This document shows, one piece after another, positions 56,700 through 64,000 of a DNA stretch of 64,000 nucleotides. The stretch is from Salvator merianae (Eukaryota > Chordata > Lepidosauria > Squamata > Teiidae). The notes beneath the pieces are model-generated. The model did no database searches and was not told the origin of the DNA. It saw nothing but the letters and a program-made list of their open reading frames with translations. How positions within the stretch are numbered: the first letter of the stretch is position 1; each line of letters opens with the position of its first letter. The translations under genes and the position numbers were made by a program. The stretch spans positions 81,628,704 through 81,692,703 of the forward strand of contig QVOM02000025.1 of assembly GCA_003586115.2 (NCBI GenBank). The letters run 5' to 3'.

Positions 56700-58324
56700 G
56701 TCTATGCTGACCTGATGGACACCCCAAACTAAAACATCTGGAGGACATCAAGTTGAGTAAGGCCATGGAAAGGCTTTATATGGACGGTCAGTTTTGCGCA
56801 AACATTTTCATTATTGCCCTTCCAGAATATTTGCAAACCAATCCATACGATGTCCTTGCACACAATCTGAACTGATCGTTAGGCATCCGAAGGGTTTGAA
56901 AGAACTGAACTACCAGTTCCAGGAAGAACAGCTGCCAGGATAAATCCAGTAATCTCTCAAGCAGGGTCAGCCTCAGTTCACAAAACAATTCAAGCTACAA
57001 TCTGAATTGCAACCATTTTAGAGATCCCAATAAACAGCCTGTTAATATCATTGATTTTAGAAATCCCAATAAACAGCTGATGATTCCATTCCCTGTTAAG
57101 ATCACTGTTGAATATGTTGGGCTATGGACCTCTAGCTGCTTACCTACATACACATGATTAAATGAACCTCCTGGTTTGGGGGGTATGCCTGCAAATCAGA
57201 TTTTTCAGGGCTTCTGGTTACTGACCGAGGGTTTATTGTTAGGGGCAGGGGGAAAAAAGGAAACATATGGATTAATTTCAAACTTTCTCATCTATCTTGA
57301 CTGCCAGCTGCAATGAAACTCACCTTCCCCCTTTTCGTATCGTGATCTGCCAGCCAAATCCTATTAAGTACCCATCACTGTCAACATTTATTTCTACTAA
57401 AGCGCAAGGCTAGTTCTTAACAAACACTGAGAGGTAAACCCTTCAGAGGCGGGGGGGAGCGATGGACAGGAAGAAAAAGACACAACTCATTAATTAGCAC
57501 CTACCCTGCAAAACCCTGACACGAATGAAGCCCTAAACGCATTAAGCCACTTAGATGCTAAAGCTCTTTCTAAACTGTCTTAATGTTTTCTCTCGCTTGG
57601 TCTACTCTGCATGAGGTAGCAGGACAGACCCAAGGATTATTTGTTTTTGCAAGGTCAGAGTCCCAATGAGAGAGAGCAGTTTCCACCCAACCAGAAGTAG
57701 TACAGATGAGTCCAGCCCAGTCTTCAAAAAATCTAGAGCCCCCCTAGATGTTCTTGGCCTCCAACATCCATCCGTCCATCAAGTGGTCTCCAATATCCAT
57801 CAGTCCAATCCCCATTAGGAATGAGGGAAATGGTAATCTGGAGGTCACCAGGTGGATAAAGGGCATCTGAGACTAAGTTAAGTCAAGATGTCAACAGAGG
57901 AGGAATAAGCAATCGAAAAGACGAGAGTCAGGTAGTAAATTGGTTCCAACCAGAATGAACCAAGGGCAGGAAAGAAAACTAAGGGAGCGGCCAGACTCAA
58001 TAAAAAAGCAGCAGAGGGTCAAATGGGGGCCTGGGCCAATGGACAGCCCTAACCACGTGTTGTCACACTGGTGGCTCATTCCCCCATTGCACCGCAGTAA
58101 GGTAAGTGCAGGATACTCTCCAGGTAAAGCTAGGGTTTTGCTTGGCCCCTGCTAACCCAGTGCTGGCTTGAACAGCCATACTTGCCATTAAAGGCTGGTA
58201 CATGGCTGGAAAATGGCACAATCTGTCGTCACCACAGTGCCAAGGATTGGGCAATCTGAGGCAGGCTGAAAGAAGGGAAAAACCAGCTCCTCTGAAAAAG
58301 TCTGCATTTCCACTCATCGTCTGG

Positions 58325-58326
<2 letters not shown>

Positions 58327-58356
<30 letters not shown>
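58327..58356. repeat. (CA)n microsatellite
   Basis: About 15 CA units. Confidence 0.95.
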
Positions 58357-58358
<2 letters not shown>

Positions 58359-59274
58359 AAAAAAAAATGAAAAGAAATGCAAAAACCTAGAAATGGTGAC
58401 CAGCCCATCTCTCACACAGCACAGAAAAGAAAAGATTAAATATAGTCTTCCATTCTGCTAATGCATGGTACATTATTGGTAGCACTGAGTCATGGACGAC
58501 TTCTGATTGACTGCATGGGTCGCTCTGTGCAGTTTTCTTGGCAGAGATACAGAAGTGGTTTGCCATTAACTTATGTTTACTAATATAGGGATGCCATAAG
58601 TCTTTGAACTTTTCAAAAATAAGTTTTCACATGTATCTCCATTTAATCCAACAATTAATTGGTTGACAATATTCCAAGGCCCTTTTAATTATAGTCAATT
58701 AAAAGCATGTTTCTTCCAGGAGGTTTCTTAATTCTGTACTGTTGCAATTCTTTTTTTTAAAGCCCCTACTAAAGCTCTTTGCAAAAATAACAGAAGCAAC
58801 AACTAAAATCATGAATTCACAATTAAAGTAGAGCAAAAAACAAACGAACAAAAATCCAGTGTGGTTCTTTCTTTTTCCTAAGACCACAAAAGCCAAACAA
58901 ATATGAAGTTAACGAAATGGCAAATTAGGAGACGCGTATGATTAAAATCATTTCCAGAGAGTTTTCTTTCTCCTTCGCAAACTGTCAGTGACTCTAAATT
59001 CACTGACTGTTGTTTACATTAATATTATCTTGCAAATGCAGGTGGGCAGATTACAGCAGCAGTAGTATGCCTAACACTTGTAAGATGCTTTGCGTCCGCT
59101 TGCACAAATCTGACTGCTTCCACAACTGATGCGAGCAGAAAAAAGTACTGCCCACACCCTACACCTAGTAGCTGGAGCAGAGATAGGGAGCTAGCAGAAT
59201 GGGTTTTTCTTTCTCTCATTCTTAACATAAATAAAAACGTAATGGGGAAAATGAAGTCTGGAAGCAAAGTCTTT

Positions 59275-59623
59275 GGGCCTGTTTGCACTTGACAATTTTG
59301 CACTGAGAGTGCTAGAATGGCACTGTACTGGACCTCCAGCACTTGCAGTGCGAATGCACACCTGCTGGCCATGACTATGGCTGCAGAAACATCTGGCTAT
59401 TGCCATGGCAGCTGTGAATGTAGTGCGTGATTTTGTAGCCGCAGCCCTGCAGCATTTGCACCTGGAAGCAGGTGCGAACGCTGCTGAGGATTTAGCTGTC
59501 CACAGCTAGTTGTGTTCGGGAGCATCTGCAGACATTCCCAGATGCTGCAGCTGCTACAGAGTGCGGATGCACTGTGCTACTGAGCATGCAGACACACACT
59601 AGCATGTAAGTGCGAACAGGCCC
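59275..59623. mobile_element. A-type MITE, copy A12, TTT target duplication
   Basis: Termini GGGCCTGTTTGCACTTGA and AAGTGCGAACAGGCCC. TTT lies on both sides (59272-59274 and 59624-59626). The interior has 'ggccatgactatggctgcagaaacatctggctattgccatggcag', 'gaagcaggtgcgaacgctgctg' and 'ctgtccacagctagttgtgttcggga', as in A1, A2 and A9. Confidence 0.82.
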
Positions 59624-59739
59624 TTTATTTCAGCTCTTTCTATGGTAAAACATTTAAATTAATTCAAACTCTCCCCCTTTTTAAAAAAAAAGAATTTAAG
59701 TAAAACATTAAGGGCAGAACCGACCATTCTAGGTGTTTT

Positions 59740-59795
59740 AAAATTTATTTATTTATTTATTTACCCATCCACCCACCATCCATCCATCTATCTTT
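59740..59795. repeat. (ATTT)n followed by (CCAT/CCAC)n microsatellite
   Basis: 'aaatttatttatttatttatttacccatccacccaccatccatccatctatc': two adjacent tetranucleotide tracts. Confidence 0.9.
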
Positions 59796-60346
59796 ACCAG
59801 TGGTGGCTGGTGGCCATTGGAACTGGGGGGCTGAAGACAAGGCAGCTTAGAGGAAGTGGGACCAGTGAGCGGAATAGGCAGAGCTAACAGGAGAGGGAAT
59901 ATTGCTAAGGCTATCATTCTGCACAAACCCGCACAACAACTGACTCCAGGAACACAACAGACTGTGCACACCTTCGCCAACCCCAAACTGAAACATACAT
60001 AAAGGGGGAAAGACGAGTGAATGCTTGCAAGCTAGCCAGCACTCAGACTTGGAGATAATGGCCTGTCTGCACCTCCTTCCACAGAAACTCAGGACAGCTG
60101 CAGGTACAGCTTATACCATAAAAACAGATAAAAGATCAGCATAGCCAAAGGCTATTATTGCCGGCAACGATAACAATAACACTAACTACTTTGGAAAAAT
60201 ACATAACAGAGATTGCGCTCATATGGCAAAAATCTACACAAGTTAAGGCTGCAGTACTGTTCAGGACTATGGATTCAGTTGTACTGCTTTCTCCTAAAAC
60301 ACCTTTAGGATCGCTCTGCTACAAGTTCATCCATGTAGAAAGCCAC

Positions 60347-60527
60347 GGCCCTTTCAGCACTGGACCTTATTCCAGATTATATCCCAGAACAGGGACCTGC
60401 CATCCGCATGCAAGGGCAAACGACAGCAGGCTCTGGGTGAGATCTGCTGTAGTCTGCACCAGTACGCAGACAGGAGGTCCCTATTCCGAGATGTAATCTG
60501 GAATAAGACCCAGTACAGAAAGGGTCC
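60347..60527. mobile_element. B-type MITE, copy B5
   Basis: A complete 181-bp copy. GGCCCTTTCAGCACTGGACC left, GTACAGAAAGGGTCC right. The interior 'cttattccagattatatcccagaacagggacctgccatccgcatgcaagg' pairs with 'gtacgcagacaggaggtccctattccgagatgtaatctggaataag'. Closest to B1 and B2. Confidence 0.78.
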
Positions 60528-61689
60528 ATAACTCAACGTTTGGGATCTGCCTTTCTTCCTTTCCGCCTGTTTTTGCTTAGAAAGCTTTCTACTGTCTTCT
60601 TGTGCTTGTCTGGGACCTAAACCATTCCCCTCCTTGTATTTTCTCCCCTTTTTTCCTACTGAGGACCACTTCACATTCCAGCATCTCTTACTCTAATGTT
60701 CCCTTTGCAACAGCTAGCTGCTTGGCACCTATCCCTATTAGGGTAGAAGGTTCCTTCTGTCCGTCAGAACAAATAAGACACACCCCTCCTGCCCCTGACC
60801 CCTTCATGCTCTACAACAGACTGAAATATCAGAACACGCCTCAATTATGACAGCCCTTACAACGACCAGGCACTGGCATTTATAACTAAAGAAGCCATCT
60901 AAATGAATGAAAAGATGGAAATGTCAGGAAAACAGAAGGAAAAGCATTCAATCCCAGCTGAGAAAACTGTATCTCATTACCCGGCCTTTCATATGTAAAT
61001 CCACTGGAAAGTATTTTAATTAAAAGCTTAATCTTGATGGTCACCGCTCTCACAGCTCTTGTTAAACAACTGTCAACAGTGGTGTGTACACTGTAGGTGC
61101 ACACACAAGTGTGTGCCAAGGAAATCCAAAACGTGTGTTTACATATATTCAAATTAAACTAATTTGTTTAAATTGCATTAACGTGCTCTGCTACCTAGAG
61201 CAGAGTTCGTAGAATATCAAAAAAAAAATATCTGGCAGCAACCTCTACAGTTTCTCGCCTACAAGAGCCCAAACCTTTATGATGTCTTCAGCATTGCCTA
61301 TTAAAAAGTTCTCAAGCATGGCAAAACCGCCCCGAGACCCAGAAAAGATACTACTAAGGACAGGGTTGGGTAAAACAGACATCAGCTTCAGATTCAGTAG
61401 CTATTGTTTAAGGTCACATCAGGGGAGGACGGGGCTCAAAGAGGGGAACTGACAAAACATAAGGGTATTGACAAAATATAGATTTTCACAAAGGATTTAC
61501 AGAACGGTGCCTAAAAGAGATGATTTAACAGAACTTTTTAAATAATTCCACCAAGAGCAGGAAAGACTGGATCTTTCTGCATGGGCCCTTAACCTGGATT
61601 AAGGGCCCATGTAGTTTGGATGTTGGCCTCCAGATCTGCACATGAATGTGGATCTAGGAGGCCTCACCCCCTACTGCATGAGATAGAAC

Positions 61690-61940
61690 AAGAATATAAG
61701 ATCAGGCCTTCCTGGATCAGGCCTTGCCCCATCTAGTCGAGCATTCTGTTTCACACAGTGGCCCACCAATTGCTTCCGGGCATTCTCAAGCAGAAGATAA
61801 AGGCAAAACCTTCACTTGCTCTTGACTCCCCGCAAATGGTTTTACAGACATCCTGCCTGTCTTTCCACCCTGGAGGCAGTACCTAGGCATCCATTCTAGT
61901 AGCCATTGATACAGCTGACCTCCATGAATCTGTCCATGGA
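61690..61940 (-). mobile_element. CR1-type LINE 3' end
   Basis: Same sequence and orientation as the 3' region at 50150-50390: 'cctggatcaggccttgccccatctagtcgagcattctgtttcacacagtggccc' to 'gacctccatgaatctgtcca'. An A-type MITE fragment follows directly. Confidence 0.82.
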
Positions 61941-61944
61941 GGAT

Positions 61945-62194
61945 TAAGGGAGGCACAACTGTGCAGCTGTGCCAAGCAGCACAGCGTTCGCACCCAGAAG
62001 AAGGTGCAAACGCTGCGTGCCGGGAGTAGTCCAATTGCTCCTAGTATAGCTGTGGAGCACAATTTTGTGCGCCACAGCAAGTAGCGACAGGGAATGGCTG
62101 TAGCCTGCTCCCAGTCAGGAGGGCCTCTGCAAAGTGAGGATGCAGCTCACTAGTGAGCATCTGCATGGTCACTACTAAAAGTGCCAACAGGCCC
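61945..62194. mobile_element. A-type MITE, copy A13 (5' truncated)
   Basis: The right terminus AAAAGTGCCAACAGGCCC and themes 'cagcgttcgcacccagaagaaggtgcaaacgctg' and 'gctgtggagcacaattttgtgcgccacagcaagtagcgacaggg' are A-type. The left half is missing at the junction with the CR1 fragment. Confidence 0.65.
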
Positions 62195-62335
62195 TCTGTC
62201 TGCAAATTAGGACCAGGGAAGAAACAGGTAGCTTTCCAGATGGCCCATCAGCAGGATTGATAATAACAAGGATGATCAGAATTAGAATTCAGAAACATCT
62301 GGAAGACCACCTTAGCCAGTCTTGTAGAAACTTTA

Positions 62336-62475
62336 CTGCTGTATCCAGTCACCACTTTTTTATTTTGCTATATTTGTATATTCTGGAATAATGCATGGAT
62401 ATTCCAGAATACCCATGCTTTATTCCTCAATATCCATATACAGTGAAATAAGTAACTGACATCTGGATGCAGCCT
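62336..62475. mobile_element. G-type palindromic MITE, copy G2
   Basis: 'ttattttgctatatttgtatattctggaataatgcatgg' mirrors 'atgctttattcctcaatatccatatacagtgaaataag'. The outer ends CTGTATCCAG and CTGGATGCAGCC are complementary. Paralogue of 31128-31265. Confidence 0.7.
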
Positions 62476-63389
62476 CCAACTCTTTTCTTGTCAAAGTGGG
62501 GAAAATAATCTTGAGAACTTCCCCCTTTTTATAGCATTTGGCAAAGCAACACAAGTGACGTTGCTTTCCCACTCTGCAGCCTTACCAAATGGCAGCTTAT
62601 GCCACAGACTCACAATAGCCCCTTATGTTTGGCAAGAGGGTGAATCTGAAACTCCAAAGGACGGAAGATTTACTAGGATCCCCTGACAAAGCCCAGACAA
62701 CAGACAGGAAGAAACCTCTGATGCATTACCAGGAAGAACAGTCCCTATTTGCTAAAGCTGTGCATTCATGTGCAGTGGCCCTCATATTTCCAACATCCAT
62801 TTCTCCTCCTTGCACTTTTAGCATCTGCAAAACAGGAAGCAGCTGCTGCTGGATTCTCTTCTCAGGTGAGCAAAACCATAAAAGCACAATATGCACTCAA
62901 CCCGGCTTCCAGATCTGCTTGTTCACTCCCAAACCAAAGGGAGAGCAAAAAAAATATAATCTAGCCTTCTGCCAAATCAACTGAATACAAGTTGTTTCCT
63001 CTTATTATAATTCGAGCTCATGGATTACCGATTATTGTTTCCTTGCCAACTGATTATTTAAGATTAAAATCCAGGACCAAACTAATTGGTATTACTATGC
63101 CACTGCTGAAGACCATGCGAAGGTTTGAAACACGTCTGGCAAAAAGGAAAAAAAAATGTTTAGAAACTGGCTGTTAGAAATATCTAGAAACCGGCTGTTA
63201 GAAATTCGGCAACAGTTTTTTGGAAGCTGAAAATTTCATACTACTGGGCACATTTATAGTATTTGGACCTTAAAACAAAGACTTTATATGCTGGATTACA
63301 AGAAAGGTTTTATGAATTTATTGAGAAATTCTTTTATGGCCATTTAACTTGAGATGTCTAATTTTTCTAATATATATTTATTAATTTTA

Positions 63390-63870
63390 TTTCAGATTTA
63401 TAAAACATACATTTAACCCAGAGGGTAAATTCATACACTGATTTTATTCACATGTTGCCTTCCTCCTTCTTCAGAAGTTTCTTCTAAATTTCATGTTTCT
63501 TTCTCCTCCTGATTTCTCAGTTTTCTTCTTCTTCCAATCTAACTTGTTTCCTCTTTGCTCTTGAAATCCAGCAATAACAAGTTCATTCCCTAATTCTTGT
63601 AGAAAGTCAATAAAGAGTTTCCAGTTTTTAGAAAACTTATCAACTGTCTCGTTTCTCAATAAATTTGTCATCTAAAATTGTTTTATTAAACTTGTTACAT
63701 AGTAGGGGCTGTTTCCTAATTTTTTTCTTGCCTCCTTTCCTGTTTCTGACAACTGAATGTTTGTGAGTGTTGGATTTTCTAGTGTCTTTGTTGCTTTTAA
63801 TATCACAATCAGAATTAGGTACATGACCACAATTTTAACCCTCATCCATACAGGTGAAAAATTATGTGCT
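63390..63870 (-). mobile_element. Possible L1-like LINE remnant
   Basis: The minus strand carries open stretches with 'KNWKLFIDFLQELGNELVI' (about 63545-63630). The plus strand is T/C-rich, a composition often seen in antisense L1 3' regions of squamates. No reverse-transcriptase motif is visible, so this is only a suggestion. Confidence 0.25.
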
Positions 63871-64000
63871 GGTGTAGTTGGCATGTATTCCAGTTGTTTT
63901 TATTACCTATAGTCAAACCATATATAGCATTGGGTTGATTTCTGCAGGAATTTTTCACTGGGGGGGGGGGAACGGACCTATATCCTCAAACTGTACTATG

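Larger units (their letters stand above)
24060..64000 (-). other. SHROOM3: SHROOM3 intron upstream of exon 3 (partial, at least 39.9 kb)
   Basis: The sequence runs from the exon 3 acceptor to the window edge. I looked for PDZ-coding motifs (GDE-V-IN, KTL-L-V-RR, GEPLI) on the minus strand and did not find them. Long stretches with no element or gene that I recognise include 24920-25229, 25541-26409, 27333-28479, 28621-29282, 29731-30540, 31266-32062, 32724-33349, 33441-34761, 35208-36271, 37009-37665, 37763-39104, 40117-41630, 41802-42524, 44581-45520, 48076-48910, 49373-50085, 54646-56378, 56700-58325, 58358-59274, 59796-60346, 60528-61689 and 62476-64000. Such stretches may hold regulatory DNA, but nothing in the sequence alone shows it. 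Confidence 0.85.

Noticed and set aside
56226..56766. Overlapping ORFs of 87-136 aa on both strands and an apparent CpG island
   Set aside because: They come from the GC-rich tandem array inside the hAT MITE at 56379-56699. Glycine/arginine/alanine-rich frames in several phases are repeat artefacts.
57322..57400. GTGAGT donor-like site after an open stretch (DHDTKRGK) on the minus strand
   Set aside because: No acceptor-bounded open exon and no similarity to the SHROOM3 PDZ region or linker.

Overview
This window is vertebrate nuclear DNA. It holds the central part of one protein-coding gene, SHROOM3 (an actin-binding, apical-constriction scaffold protein), on the minus strand; the rest is intron packed with transposable elements. 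I find three coding exons, each with canonical splice sites and mutually compatible phases. The very large fifth coding exon (1364-4688) carries the Shroom ASD1 actin-binding region. Exon 4 is at 9609-9740 and exon 3 at 23928-24059; both are 132 nt with phase-2 boundaries. Exon numbers assume the mammalian gene structure. The exons for the N-terminal PDZ domain should lie beyond base 64000. Those for the C-terminal Rho-kinase-binding ASD2 should lie below base 1. I did not find either set here.

The repeats point to a squamate reptile (lizard, gecko or snake). There is an RTE-BovB LINE (19920-23011), several CR1 LINEs including a nearly complete one (50143-54460), L2-like LINE pieces and tRNA-derived SINEs. 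The species cannot be named from the sequence alone.

Layout. 1-1363: intron with a SINE interrupted by a Tc1/mariner-type MITE. 1364-4688: exon 5. 4689-9608: intron with an L2 piece and a foldback element. 9609-9740: exon 4. 9741-23927: 14 kb intron with many foldback MITEs, an L2 fragment and a BovB split by a MITE. 23928-24059: exon 3. 24060-64000: at least 40 kb of upstream intron with MITEs, CR1 copies, two hAT-type MITEs with 8-bp target duplications and a degenerate tandem repeat.

The most distinctive feature is a swarm of about 25 foldback MITEs sharing termini like GGGCCTGTTCGCACTT or GGGCCTTTCTGCACTT, with several unrelated cores (here called A, B, C, D). Where the flanks are clean they show A/T-only 3-bp target duplications (TTA, TAA, AAA, TTT, AAT). 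One copy lies inside another whose uninterrupted relatives are also present, giving an internal empty-site test. This fits the PIF/Harbinger superfamily, but the families are not ones I can name. No bacterial-type system, CRISPR array, RNA gene or second host gene was found.
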